In this document: piece after piece, positions 8,721 through 19,040 of the stretch
How the letters are laid out: each line of letters opens with the position of its first letter
How positions within the stretch are numbered: the stretch's first letter is position 1
Source: JBFWVR01 sp050246635
Lineage (GTDB): Bacteria > Acidobacteriota > Vicinamibacteria > Vicinamibacterales > UBA2999
Assembly: GCA_050246635.1 (NCBI GenBank)
Contig: JBFWVR010000006.1
Coordinates: forward strand, 62,001-126,000
DNA: 64,000 bases
Direction: 5' to 3'
The notes under the pieces: generated by a model
Databases searched by the model: none
The model's input: the letters and a program-made list of their open reading frames with translations, nothing else
Told to the model about the DNA's origin: nothing
Position numbers and translations under genes: made by a program

Positions 8721-9857
8721 CTACTGCACCGGCACGGCGTGGACGCGGGCGCCCGCGGGCACCTGCCGCCGTGCGTCGGCCACGACCTGGTCGCCCGTCG
8801 CGAGCCCGGTCACCACCTGCACCTGCCGCCCGTCGGTCAGGCCCTCGGTCACGGGGACCTCGGAGATCGACTCGCCCGTGACCTTCAGCACCACGCGCTG
8901 GCCGCCGCGGCTGATGATCGCCTCGCGCGGGACGAGCACCGCGTTGTCCGCGGACGCCACGACGAGGTCCGCCGTCGCATACATGCCCGAGAGCAGCGCC
9001 CGGTCGCTGTTGGCCACGCGCACCTCGACCTGGAAGTGGCGGTTGCGTTCATCGACCTCCGGCGCAATCGCGACGAGCTCACCGGTGAACTGCTCACCCG
9101 GCTTCGCCTGGACCGACACGCTGGCGGCCATGCCGATCCGCAGGCGCCCGGCCTCCAGCTCGGACACGCCGGCCTCGAGCTTCAGCTCCTTCATGTCGGC
9201 GATCACGACGATCGGCTCGGTGCCCGGCAGCGCGCCGGGATCGTAGTTGCGCGCGACGACGTAGCCGCTCACCGGCGCGACCACCGTGGCGTCGTTCTGC
9301 ACCTCGCGGGCCCGGCGGCGCGACGCCTCGGCCTGGGCCAGCGTGGCCTTCGCGAGATCGCGCTGCGCCGCCCCGGCGCGGGCCGCCGTCTCGGCCGCAT
9401 CCAGCCGCTGCCGCGGGAGGGCGCCTTTCTCGAAGAGGTTCTGGGCGCGGGTCCGTTCGGTCTCGGCGTTGGCCAGGGTCGCCTCCGCCGCGTCGAGCGA
9501 CGCGCGGGCCACGGCCACCGCCGCCTCGGCCGCGTCCGCCTGCGCGTCGATCTCGCGCCGGTCGATCGTGGCGAGCGTCTGGCCGGCGCGCACCTCGTCG
9601 CCGATGTCCACGAGGATGCGCTCCAAGGTGCCGGGCAGCTTCGCCTTCACGCCCACGCGGGCCCGAGGGGCCAGCGTCCCGGAGATCTCGAGCACCGAGT
9701 CGATGCGCCCGGTGCGGGCGCTGACGACGGCCACGTCGACGGCCGGCACCACGGCCTCCGCGGGCTCGGCCGACACGGTGGGCTCACCACCGGCGCAGGC
9801 CGCCGCCGCGGCGGCGATCACGACGAGAGGAAGGAGGAGGAAGCCGTTACGCGTCAT
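8721..9857 (-). CDS. RND efflux periplasmic adaptor (membrane fusion lipoprotein)
   Basis: AcrA/MexA-type adaptor of 378 aa that bridges the RND pump to the outer-membrane factor. The start at 9857 gives a clean lipoprotein signal with lipobox AAAC (cysteine at about residue 20). The order is a biotinyl-lipoyl half (PGTLERILVDIGDEVRAGQ), an alanine-rich coiled-coil hairpin, the second lipoyl half (VVAPVSGYV), then beta-barrel and membrane-proximal domains. It overlaps the end of the upstream tetR gene by 11 nt and is followed 30 nt later by the pump, so tetR-adaptor-pump is one operon. Confidence 0.93.
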   Translation of the reverse strand: MTRNGFLLLPLVVIAAAAAACAGGEPTVSAEPAEAVVPAVDVAVVSARTGRIDSVLEISGTLAPRARVGVKAKLPGTLERILVDIGDEVRAGQTLATIDRREIDAQADAAEAAVAVARASLDAAEATLANAETERTRAQNLFEKGALPRQRLDAAETAARAGAAQRDLAKATLAQAEASRRRAREVQNDATVVAPVSGYVVARNYDPGALPGTEPIVVIADMKELKLEAGVSELEAGRLRIGMAASVSVQAKPGEQFTGELVAIAPEVDERNRHFQVEVRVANSDRALLSGMYATADLVVASADNAVLVPREAIISRGGQRVVLKVTGESISEVPVTEGLTDGRQVQVVTGLATGDQVVADARRQVPAGARVHAVPVQ

Positions 9858-10542
9858 GAGTAGGGACTCCGTCGGGCGTCGCGACGCCCACTTGCGGTCG
9901 ATCATGAGGGGCACATGGAACGAAGGCATGGGTGACGCCGGCCTGGAGGCCGGCGAGGAGCGTGTTCAGGACGTCGCGCGCCAGCAGGTCCGGGTCCTCG
10001 CCGGGGCCCAGGCGGCAGCCGCTGCCAATCACCGGTGGGCCGACCAGGGCGGCCCACATGACGTGCATGGCCGCGGCGGCGTTGAGCGTCGGCGCGAAGA
10101 CCCCGGCGTCGATGCACCGCTGGATCTTCTCGATGGCGTAGTCGAGCAACTGGTGGATGAACTCGAGGCCGGCCCACTGCTCGGTGAGCTGGGGCACGGT
10201 GCGGTCCACGAACATGAGCTGGAAGAACTCGGGATGGAGCTTGGAGAACTCGTAGAACCCCCACCACGAGCGGCGGAGGGCGTCGAGCGGGTCGTCGCCG
10301 GACGGGATGGCGCGGATGTGCGCGTCGAGGCGGTGGAAGCCCTCCTCGGCGAGCGCGAAGAAGATGTCGTCCTTGCTGGGGAAGTAGCTGTAGATGGCCG
10401 CCGGGCTGTACTCGATACGTTCCGCGATCTTGCGAATCGAGACGTTCTGGTAGCCGTCGCTCGTGAACAGGTCCCGGGCCGCGTCGAGGATGGCCTCGCG
10501 CACCGCCTGGCGCTCCCGGTCGTGTCGTTCCCTGATGCCCAT
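9847..10542 (-). CDS. TetR/AcrR-family transcriptional regulator
   Basis: 231-aa regulator. The N-terminal helix-turn-helix of the TetR family covers about residues 12-60 (ILDAARDLFTSDGYQNVSI, then IAERIEYSPAAIYSYFPSKD). The C-terminal ligand domain has about 170 residues. As the first gene of the efflux operon it most likely represses its own transcription and that of the pump. A 15-bp palindrome 41 nt upstream of its start is the likely operator. The ligand is unknown. Confidence 0.92.
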   Translation of the reverse strand: MGIRERHDRERQAVREAILDAARDLFTSDGYQNVSIRKIAERIEYSPAAIYSYFPSKDDIFFALAEEGFHRLDAHIRAIPSGDDPLDALRRSWWGFYEFSKLHPEFFQLMFVDRTVPQLTEQWAGLEFIHQLLDYAIEKIQRCIDAGVFAPTLNAAAAMHVMWAALVGPPVIGSGCRLGPGEDPDLLARDVLNTLLAGLQAGVTHAFVPCAPHDRPQVGVATPDGVPTHDA

Positions 10543-10583
10543 TCGTCCTCGTCCTTCTCGCCGGCGAGAGTGCCCGTCGATTC

Positions 10584-10598
10584 CTGAACACTGTTCAG
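10584..10598. promoter_or_regulatory. Candidate TetR operator, 15-bp palindrome
   Basis: Seven-base arms CTGAACA and TGTTCAG flank a central C. The site lies 41 nt upstream of the tetR start and resembles operators of AcrR-type regulators. It is the only clear AT-rich palindrome in this GC-rich intergenic region. Confidence 0.6.
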
Positions 10599-10987
10599 TG
10601 AGCTAATGGTGTTTGACGTCGAGCGGCGAAAGCAAGTTCCGCCGTCCGGGAAATTTGCGGTAAATGCCGGAATTCCGGCGGCCAGCTCGACGAGCGCCAG
10701 GTCGGGCGCTGAATGACCTGAATCTCGGCCCTTGCCGGGCGGGCCGCGGCGCCGCGGCGTCCGAGACGGCCCGCGGAGGGCCCAGGCCGACCGAATACGT
10801 CCGCGTTGGATGAGGTTTCGGGCGTGGCGCGCCGGCCGAGCTCGCGTTCCGAACCGCCCGACACAGAATCCGACACCTGTTGCCCAAATCGACACTCGCG
10901 CCTCCGGAGGCGCAGCGCGGGTCCCCGCGAAGGGACCGGTTCCTCATCCCGAAAGCTGGCGCGCCGATTGCTCTGGGAGAGGTCGTT
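10599..10987. other. Divergent intergenic region, no gene seen
   Basis: Gap of about 390 nt between the tetR operator and the VWA gene. It holds no convincing ORF, repeat or terminator. The frame upstream of the VWA start is open from 10880, but lacks a ribosome-binding site and would bury the signal peptide. It should contain the VWA promoter, which I could not identify. Confidence 0.5.
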
Positions 10988-11953
10988 ATGCCACGGCACC
11001 CAGTTCTCCTGTTCACCGCGGCCCTGGCCCTCGCGGCGATGGTGGGGCCCGCCAGCGCACAGTCGTCCCGGACGTTCCGCAGCCAGACGGATCTCGTGAC
11101 GATCAACGTCTCGGTGCAGAACGACCGTGATGCGTACGTCGCAAACCTCACTGCGGATCAGTTCGCGGTGTTCGAGGACGGCGTGCCGCAGACCATCCGC
11201 TTCTTCGCCTCCGGCGATCTGCCGCTCGATCTCGTCGTCCTGCTCGATATCAGCGGGAGCATGCGCTCGTCGCTCCCGCTGGTGCAGGAAGCCGCGATCA
11301 ACTTCACCCGCGCGGCCCGCCGTGGCGACCGCGTGGCGGTGATGGGGATCTCGAACGGCCTCCGCATCCTGCAGCCGCTCACCGCCGATCTGCAGGCCGT
11401 CGAGGCGGCCATCCGGTCGTCGCGCGCGCAGGGGCGGACACCGCTGTACTCGGCGGTCTACGTCGCGCTCCGCGAGCTGGCGGTGGACCGCGAACGCCAG
11501 CGGGAGCCGCGTCGGCAGGCCATCGTGGTGCTGTCGGACGGTCTCGACACCGCGAGCAGCTTCTCGTTCGACGATCTGCTGGTCGCGGCCCGCCGCAGTG
11601 CGGTGCCGGTGTATGCGATTGCCCCACGGGTGTCGCAGGCCAAGCAGATGCGCCGGGAGCGCCTGGGCTTCGACTCGACGTCCTCGGTCGATTACGAGCT
11701 GCGACTCCTGGCCCGCGACACGGGCGGCCGGGCCTTCTTCCCGACGACGCTGGGCGATCTCGACGGGGTGTACACGGACATTGCCGGCGAGCTGGCCCAC
11801 GCCTATTCGGTGGCCTTCGAGTCGTCCAACGGGGCGCGCGATGGCCGGTTCCGCCAACTGACGGTACGGGTCGACGCGCCCGGCGTGCGGTGGCGCAACC
11901 GTCCCGGTTACCAGGCGCCAGGCACCGTCTCGATGACGGACTTGGGGAGGTAG
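10988..11953 (+). CDS. Secreted VWA-domain protein, VWFA-related acidobacterial type
   Basis: 321 aa with a Sec signal peptide (hydrophobic core, cleavage near PASAQ, residue 24-25), a short beta domain, then a von Willebrand A domain with an intact MIDAS motif DISGS (87-91) and the later VVLSDGLDTAS. It matches the architecture of the acidobacterial VWFA-related family, extracytoplasmic and probably involved in protein-protein contacts; the function is unknown. The start at 10988 is supported by GGGAGAGG 5-12 nt upstream. It appears monocistronic: the minisatellite follows directly. Confidence 0.85.
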   Translation: MPRHPVLLFTAALALAAMVGPASAQSSRTFRSQTDLVTINVSVQNDRDAYVANLTADQFAVFEDGVPQTIRFFASGDLPLDLVVLLDISGSMRSSLPLVQEAAINFTRAARRGDRVAVMGISNGLRILQPLTADLQAVEAAIRSSRAQGRTPLYSAVYVALRELAVDRERQREPRRQAIVVLSDGLDTASSFSFDDLLVAARRSAVPVYAIAPRVSQAKQMRRERLGFDSTSSVDYELRLLARDTGGRAFFPTTLGDLDGVYTDIAGELAHAYSVAFESSNGARDGRFRQLTVRVDAPGVRWRNRPGYQAPGTVSMTDLGR

Positions 11954-11963
11954 CGGAAGACGA

Positions 11964-12236
11964 GGGTGCGGCACGGAGGTGCTCCACGAGGGTGCCGCAC
12001 GGAGGTGCTACACGAAGGTGCGGCACGGAGGTGCGGCACGAGGGTGCTACACGAAGGTGCCGCACGAAGGTGCGGCACGAAAGTGCTACACGAGGGTGCG
12101 GCACGAGGGTGCGGCACGGAGGTGCGGCACGAGGGTGCCGCACGAAGGTGCGGCACGAGGGGGCTACACGAAGGTGCCGCACGAAGGTGCCACACGAAGG
12201 TGCCACACGAAGGTGCGGCACGAGGGTGCGGCACGC
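11964..12236. repeat. 13-bp tandem repeat, 21 exact-length units
   Basis: 273 bp made of 21 consecutive 13-bp units with no insertions or deletions, beginning 11 nt after the VWA stop. The consensus is (A/G)GGTGCNNCACG(A/G), where NN is GG, CG, TA, CA or TC. Each unit keeps a GTG...CAC dyad, and GG/CG units form GTGC(G/C)GCAC. All reading frames stay open by composition. The rest of the gap to 12402 holds only the octamer array. Confidence 0.9.
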
Positions 12237-12314
12237 CGGACGGGCGGCTGACCCCGATTCGGGCCCGCCTGTCACGTTTCCTGCCCGAGCGTGCCCGTGA
12301 CTCCGTTTCCAGGT

Positions 12315-12354
12315 GCCTCCGCGTCTCCGTGTCTCCGTGTCTCCGTGTCTCCGT
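12315..12354. repeat. 8-bp tandem repeat GTCTCCGT
   Basis: Five octamers (first one diverged), four of them exact GTCTCCGT. The same unit recurs in reverse complement at 23711-23758 and in direct orientation near 23922-23939, so it is a dispersed family within this window. Confidence 0.8.
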
Positions 12355-12402
12355 GTCCGCTTTGACCGGAGCCGGCGCAACGTCTCGCGGTACACTCCCC
12401 GC

Positions 12403-12876
12403 ATGCCGCGTCGCCTCGCGCTCTCGGGGGCCGTTGCCGTCGGCGTCCTCTGGTTTGCCGTGATCGTTGTCACGCCCCTGGCGGTCGCCCGGGCGTCGGC
12501 CGGGGATCGCGCGCGGGGGCTCACCGCGCTTGCGTACCTCACCGGCTCACTCGTGTGTCACCAACAGGATGCGCGGTCGTTCCATACGGCTGGCGTGCCG
12601 TGGCCCGTGTGCGCGCGGTGCGCGGGGCTCTACGCAGGGGGCGCCCTCGGGCTGCTCGCTGCGGGGGTCTGGGGCGGGGTGCGGCGCCGTTGGAGCCCGG
12701 TGCTCGGCTCGCGGACCGTTCTTCTTGCGGTGGCGGCGCCGACGCTGTTCACCGTGGCCACGGGCATGCTGGGGTGGTGGGACCCGGCCAACAGCCTGCG
12801 CTCCGCGCTCGCCGTACCGCTCGGGGCCGTGATCGGCGTCGTGCTCGCGGCGGTCGCCGCCGGGGACCTGAGGTAA
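12403..12876 (+). CDS. DUF2085 family membrane protein
   Basis: 157-aa integral membrane protein with about four hydrophobic segments. It has the DUF2085 signature: CHQ (about residue 50), a following RSF, and CARCAGLYAGG, with three cysteines plus histidine suggesting metal or redox chemistry at the membrane. The function of the family is unknown. The ATG at 12403 was chosen because the open frame upstream runs through the octamer repeat. It is followed 10 nt later by another small membrane protein, so it probably heads a small operon of membrane genes. Confidence 0.75.
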   Translation: MPRRLALSGAVAVGVLWFAVIVVTPLAVARASAGDRARGLTALAYLTGSLVCHQQDARSFHTAGVPWPVCARCAGLYAGGALGLLAAGVWGGVRRRWSPVLGSRTVLLAVAAPTLFTVATGMLGWWDPANSLRSALAVPLGAVIGVVLAAVAAGDLR

Positions 12877-12886
12877 ACTACGGGCC

Positions 12887-13279
12887 GTGCGTGCCCCGGC
12901 TGCCACTCCCGCGACGACCACGAACCCGACGCTGGTCTCCGCGGCAGCCTGGTTCGTGCCTGGGGCCGGCCACCTCATGCAGGGCCGTCGCCAGAAGGGC
13001 CTCGTCTTCCTGGTCTGCATCCCGCTGATGTTCGCGACGGGGCTGGCCCTGCAGGGCCGCCTCTTTCCCTTCGATCCCGCGCAGCCGCTGGTCTTCCTCG
13101 CGGCGTTCGCCAACCTCGGCAACGGCCTTCCGTACCTCATCGCGTCGCTGCTCGGCCTCGGCCCGGGCGTCGTCACGGCGGCGTCCTACGAGTACGGCAA
13201 CGCGTTCCTGATCGTCTCGGGCCTGCTGAACATGCTCGTCGTGCTGGACGCGTACGACGTGGCCCTGGGCCGCAAATGA
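12887..13279 (+). CDS. Conserved small membrane protein (DUF6677-like)
   Basis: 130 aa, GTG start, with three to four predicted TM helices. The segment WFVPGAGHLMQGRRQKGLVF resembles the PGxGxxxxGR..KGL motif of TM2-type and related small membrane families. The function is unknown. It overlaps the next short ORF by ATGA, indicating translational coupling. Confidence 0.65.
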   Translation: MRAPAATPATTTNPTLVSAAAWFVPGAGHLMQGRRQKGLVFLVCIPLMFATGLALQGRLFPFDPAQPLVFLAAFANLGNGLPYLIASLLGLGPGVVTAASYEYGNAFLIVSGLLNMLVVLDAYDVALGRK

Positions 13280-13449
13280 CCAGTCACTTCGGCCTGCTCC
13301 TGCTCTTCGCCGGGTTCGTGTCGACGGTGTTCGCCACGATCATGCGCGACGAACCGGGTGAACAGGTGCGCTTCGCGCTCCGCCTGCTGCTGGCGTTCGT
13401 GGCCACCGCGCTCGTGCTCGGCTGGGTGATGTACCCGTTTCCCGCGTGA
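13276..13449 (+). CDS. 57-aa membrane protein, overlapping both neighbours
   Basis: Short ORF starting ATG 13276 (overlapping the upstream TGA as ATGA) and ending TGA 13447-13449 (overlapping the next GTG start as GTGA). The translation has two hydrophobic helices separated by the charged loop MRDEPGEQVR, starting MTSHFGLLLLFAGF and ending WVMYPFPA. The perfect fit between two coupled genes argues that it is real. No family is recognised. Confidence 0.65.
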   Translation: MTSHFGLLLLFAGFVSTVFATIMRDEPGEQVRFALRLLLAFVATALVLGWVMYPFPA

Positions 13450-13823
13450 GCCCCGCCGTCGCGCGGCGCCTGTGGCTCTGGCTGCCCGTGGCCGCCTACA
13501 TGGCGGTGATCTTCTGGCTGTCGGCGCAGTCGCATCCGCCGGCGCCCCCCGGCCTCTCGGACAAGTGGCAGCACGGCCTGGCCTATGCGGGCCTCGCGCT
13601 CGTCTCGCTGCGCGCGCTGGCCGGCGGGCGCTGGTCGGGCGTGACGCTGGCGGCGCTGGCCGGGGCGTGGCTGATCGCCACCGCGTACGGCGCCACCGAC
13701 GAGTGCCACCAGATGTTCACGCCGGCACGCACGCCCGATTTGATGGACCTGGCCGCCGATGCGACAGGGGCCCTGGCCGGGGCGGCTGCCGCGGGGGCGT
13801 GGAGTATAATCAGGCGTTTATGA
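13446..13823 (+). CDS. VanZ-like family membrane protein
   Basis: 125-aa VanZ-like protein with four TM helices. Signature residues are DKWQHGLAYAGLA (about 39-51) and the DE-x-HQ-x-F motif DECHQMFTPAR, followed by LMDLAADATG. VanZ proteins give low-level teicoplanin resistance in Gram-positives; in Gram-negatives their role is unknown. The GTG start overlaps the preceding 57-aa ORF and the stop overlaps the enoyl-CoA hydratase start (ATGA). Confidence 0.8.
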   Translation: MSPAVARRLWLWLPVAAYMAVIFWLSAQSHPPAPPGLSDKWQHGLAYAGLALVSLRALAGGRWSGVTLAALAGAWLIATAYGATDECHQMFTPARTPDLMDLAADATGALAGAAAAGAWSIIRRL

Positions 13824-14602
13824 GCTTCGAAACCCTCCTCATCGAACGCGATGGTGGTGTCGCCATCGTCACCATCAACCGTCCCAAGGTGCTCAACGCG
13901 CTGAACAGCCAGACGGTCGCCGACCTGCGCGCGGCGATGCTGGAGTTGCAGGCCGACGCCGCGGTCCGCGCGATCGTGCTGACGGGGGCGGGCGAGAAGT
14001 CGTTCGTGGCCGGGGCCGACATCAACGAGCTCGCGGTGCTCACGCCGGTGCAGGGCAAGGAGCACGCGCGGACGGGCCAGGCGGTGTTCGATCTCATCGA
14101 GCACCTGGGGAAGCCGGTCGTCGCCGCGATCAACGGCTTCGCGCTGGGCGGGGGCTGCGAGCTGGCGATGGCCTGCACGCTGCGGATTGCGGCCGACACC
14201 GCGCGGCTCGGCCAGCCCGAGGTGAACCTCGGGATCATCCCGGGATATGCGGGGAGCCAGCGGTTGCCGCGCCTCGTCGGCAAGGGCCTCGCGCTCGAGA
14301 TCCTGCTCACGGGCGACATGATCTCCGCCGAGCGCGCGGCGGCCATCGGTCTCGTGAACCGCGTCGTGCCGGCGGCGGACCTGCTGGCCGAGGCGAAGAA
14401 GCTCGCGGCCACGCTGGCCGGCAAGGCGCCAATCGCGGTGCGCTACATCCTCGAGGCCGTCAACCGCGGCCTGGAGATGCCGCTCGCCGAGGGCCAGTAC
14501 CTCGAGACCGCGCTCTTCGGCGCCATCGCGTCCACCGAGGACACCAAGGAAGGGACGAAGGCGTTCCTCGAGAAGCGCCGCGCGGAGTGGCAGGGGAAGT
14601 AG
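13820..14602 (+). CDS. Enoyl-CoA hydratase/isomerase (crotonase)
   Basis: 260-aa crotonase-fold enzyme. The oxyanion-hole motif AGADIN lies near residue 66 and the second oxyanion loop in ALGGGCELAMAC. Both catalytic glutamates of enoyl-CoA hydratase are present (GGGCELA and GQPEVNLGIIPG). The most likely reaction is hydration of short-chain enoyl-CoA in fatty-acid or butyrate-type oxidation. The ATG at 13820 overlaps the VanZ stop; the frame is open further upstream but reads through VanZ. Confidence 0.88.
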   Translation: MSFETLLIERDGGVAIVTINRPKVLNALNSQTVADLRAAMLELQADAAVRAIVLTGAGEKSFVAGADINELAVLTPVQGKEHARTGQAVFDLIEHLGKPVVAAINGFALGGGCELAMACTLRIAADTARLGQPEVNLGIIPGYAGSQRLPRLVGKGLALEILLTGDMISAERAAAIGLVNRVVPAADLLAEAKKLAATLAGKAPIAVRYILEAVNRGLEMPLAEGQYLETALFGAIASTEDTKEGTKAFLEKRRAEWQGK

Positions 14603-14609
14603 GCCGTCC

Positions 14610-15050
14610 GTGCGGATCGCGATCGTCGTTTCCCGGTTCAATGACTTCGTGACGGACCGGCTGCTCGCCGGGGCCACCGCGGCGCTCACCGAGGCGGGGC
14701 TGGCCGAGGGGGACGTCGACGTGTGGCGTGTGCCCGGGGCCTTCGAGTTGCCCATGGCCGCGCAGCGGGCCGGCGAGACCGGCCGTGTCGCCGCGGTCGT
14801 GTGCCTCGGGTGCCTCATCAAGGGCGCCACGCCGCACTTCGAGCACATCGCGTCGGCGTGCGCGCACGGCATCACGGCGGCCGCGGCGGAGACGGGCGTC
14901 CCCATGACGTTCGGTGTGCTGACGACGAACTCGGTGGAGGAGGCCCTCGAGCGCGCCGCGCCTGGCGAGGCGAACAAGGGCCGCGAGGCGGCGCTGGCGG
15001 CGCTCGAGATGGCGCGGCTGTTCGCGGCGATCGGGAGCGGCGGACGGTGA
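14610..15050 (+). CDS. ribH: 6,7-dimethyl-8-ribityllumazine synthase
   Basis: Penultimate enzyme of riboflavin synthesis, 146 aa. It has SRFN near the N-terminus, VPGAFELP for ribityl binding, the KGATPHFEHI catalytic histidine region and VLTTNSVEEALERA. It lacks the usual 8-12 residue N-terminal extension, starting with GTG almost at the first strand. It overlaps nusB by GTGA, the common ribH-nusB pairing. Confidence 0.93.
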   Translation: MRIAIVVSRFNDFVTDRLLAGATAALTEAGLAEGDVDVWRVPGAFELPMAAQRAGETGRVAAVVCLGCLIKGATPHFEHIASACAHGITAAAAETGVPMTFGVLTTNSVEEALERAAPGEANKGREAALAALEMARLFAAIGSGGR

Positions 15051-15503
15051 CGTCGTCCGGACCGCCGCGCTGGGAAGAGCGGCGGCGCGCGCGGGCGGCC
15101 GCCCTCCAGCAGCTCTATCAATGCGAGGTGGGCGGCCTGTCGCTCACGCAGGCCGCGCACGTGGCCGCGGAGCTGGACGAGGCGGAGGCGCCGGTCCTCG
15201 ATGGTGCGGCGCGCGCGTTCGCGATGACGCTCGCCGGCGAGGCCTGGGCCGATCGCGCGGCCATCGACGAGCGGATCGGCGCGGCGACCCGCAACTGGCG
15301 CGTGGAGCGCCTGGCGGTGCTCGACCGGCTCGTGCTGCGGCTCGCTGTCGCCGAGCTGTTGCACCACCCCGAGACGCCTCCCCGTGTCGTGCTGGACGAG
15401 GCGATCGAGATTGCCCGGGCCTTCAGCGGCGACGAGGCGGCCCGGTTCGTCAACGGCGTCCTGGACGGAGTGTTCCGGCGCCTCAGAGACGAGGGACAGA
15501 TCG

Positions 15504-15511
<8 letters not shown>
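15047..15511 (+). CDS. nusB: Transcription antitermination factor NusB
   Basis: 154-aa all-helical NusB, which with NusE binds boxA RNA during rRNA antitermination. Typical motifs are RRRARAAALQQLYQCE at the N-terminus and VVLDEAIEIARAFSGDEAARFVNG at the C-terminus (shown here as segments; the second contains the conserved EAVELAK-like helix). The GTG start overlaps the ribH stop. lysS begins 8 nt before its end. Confidence 0.92.
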
Positions 15512-17009
<1,498 letters not shown>

Positions 17010-17013
17010 CCCG

Positions 17014-18232
17014 ATGCCTTTCGAGCTGCAGATTGCCCTCCGCTACCTGCTCGCCAAGCGCAAGCAGGTCTTCATCTCGGTGATCTCGCTCGTCTCGACG
17101 CTGGGCGTGACCGTCGGCGTCATGGCCCTCGTCATCGCCCTCGCCCTCATGACGGGCCTCCAGCAGGAGCTGCGCGACCGCATCCTGGGCTCCACCGCCC
17201 ACGTCTACGTGTGGAAACAGGGGGGCCTTGCCGACTACCAGGCCGAGGTCGAGAAGGTCCAGACGGTGCCGGGGGTGGTCGCCGCGGCGCCGGCCATGCT
17301 CGGCAAGGCCATGGTGACGTCGGGTCGCGGCGAGATGTTCATCACGATCAAGGGGATCGATCCCGCGCTGGAGGGCGGCGTCACCGAGGTGGGCGACGCG
17401 ATGACCGCCGGGTCGCTGGCCGACCTGTCGGCGGCCGAGGACCGTGACGAGGCCCCGGGCATCCTCATCGGCCAGGAACTGGCCACGACGCTTGGCGCCT
17501 TCGTGGGGGACACCGTCTCCGTCCTGACGCCACAGGGCACGTTGTCGCCGATGGGCATGCTGCCGCGACAGCGGCGGCTGCGCGTGGCCGGCACGTTCCG
17601 CCTGGGGCTGTTCGAGTTCGACCAGGCCTACGGCTTCGTCGATCTCGCGACGGCTGCCCGGCTGCTGGGCCACGCCGATCCCGACCATCTCGAGGTCCGG
17701 GTCGCCGACATCTACGACGCTCCGCGGGTGGCCCGCGCCATCACCACCCAGCTCGGCCCGGACTACATCACGCAGAACTGGTCCGAGATGAACCAGTCCC
17801 TGTATTCGGCGCTCTGGCTGGAGAAGATCGCGATGGGGATTGGCATCGGCCTCATCGTGATGGTGGCAGCGCTGAACATCATCGCCTCCCTGGTGCTGCT
17901 CGTCATGGAGAAGACCCGGGACATCGCCATCCTGAAGACGATGGGCGCGCAGGGCCGGAGCATCCAGCTGATCTTCCTCATGCAGGGGATGATAATCGGC
18001 ATCGTCGGCACGCTCGTCGGGGCCACGACGGGCGCGGGGCTCGCGTTCCTGCTCGACCGGTATCGAGTCATCAGCATCCCGAGCGACGTCTACCAGGTGA
18101 CCTACCTGCCGTTCCGCGTGCTGCCGCTCGACTTCGTCACGATCGTGATCGGGGCCGTGCTCGTCTGCTTCGTCGCGACCCTCTATCCATCGCGGCAGGC
18201 CGCCCGCCTCGATCCCGCGCAGGCCCTGCGTT

Positions 18233-18240
<8 letters not shown>
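17014..18240 (+). CDS. Lipoprotein-releasing ABC transporter permease (LolC/LolE type)
   Basis: 408-aa MacB/FtsX-type permease: N-terminal TM helix (QVFISVISLVSTLGVTVG), a periplasmic domain of about 220 residues, then three C-terminal TM helices including RDIAILKTMGAQGRSIQLIF. It extracts lipoproteins from the inner membrane for LolA. Only one permease gene is present beside lolD, suggesting a homodimeric LolF-like arrangement. It starts 4 nt after lysS with GGAGA upstream and overlaps lolD by 8 nt. Confidence 0.9.
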
Positions 18241-18919
<679 letters not shown>

Positions 18920-18925
18920 GGGGGA

Positions 18926-18940
18926 GCAGGCTGCGCCTGC
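18926..18940 (+). terminator. Short hairpin after lolD
   Basis: Six-bp stem GCAGGC/GCCTGC with a 3-nt loop, 7 nt after the lolD stop. There is no T-tract. It is weak as a terminator on its own. Confidence 0.3.
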
Positions 18941-19040
18941 CACAGCCGATCGCCGATTGCAGATTGAAGATTCCAGACGGCCGGCGCCAGTCTTCCCACG
19001 GCCGCATGTCCGCTTCGCTCGCGGCTGGGCTGGCCTTACA

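Noticed and set aside
4542..9863. A 1773-codon open frame on the plus strand
   Set aside because: It lies opposite the RND/adaptor genes and has the skewed Arg/Ala/His composition typical of antisense shadows in high-GC DNA.
10880..10987. Earlier start for the VWA protein at 10880
   Set aside because: It would put 36 charged residues before the signal peptide; the start at 10988 has a good Shine-Dalgarno.
11964..12236. CRISPR array
   Set aside because: Units are contiguous with no spacers, and no cas gene is present.
11890..12542. Several open frames through the 13-bp minisatellite on both strands
   Set aside because: They are open only because the repeat unit contains no stop in any frame; unit length 13 makes all of them read the same 13-residue pattern.
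13805..13810. TATAAT ten bases before the crotonase ATG as a promoter
   Set aside because: It lies inside VanZ codons (Ser-Ile-Ile) with no -35, and the genes overlap as one transcript, so it is more likely coincidental.
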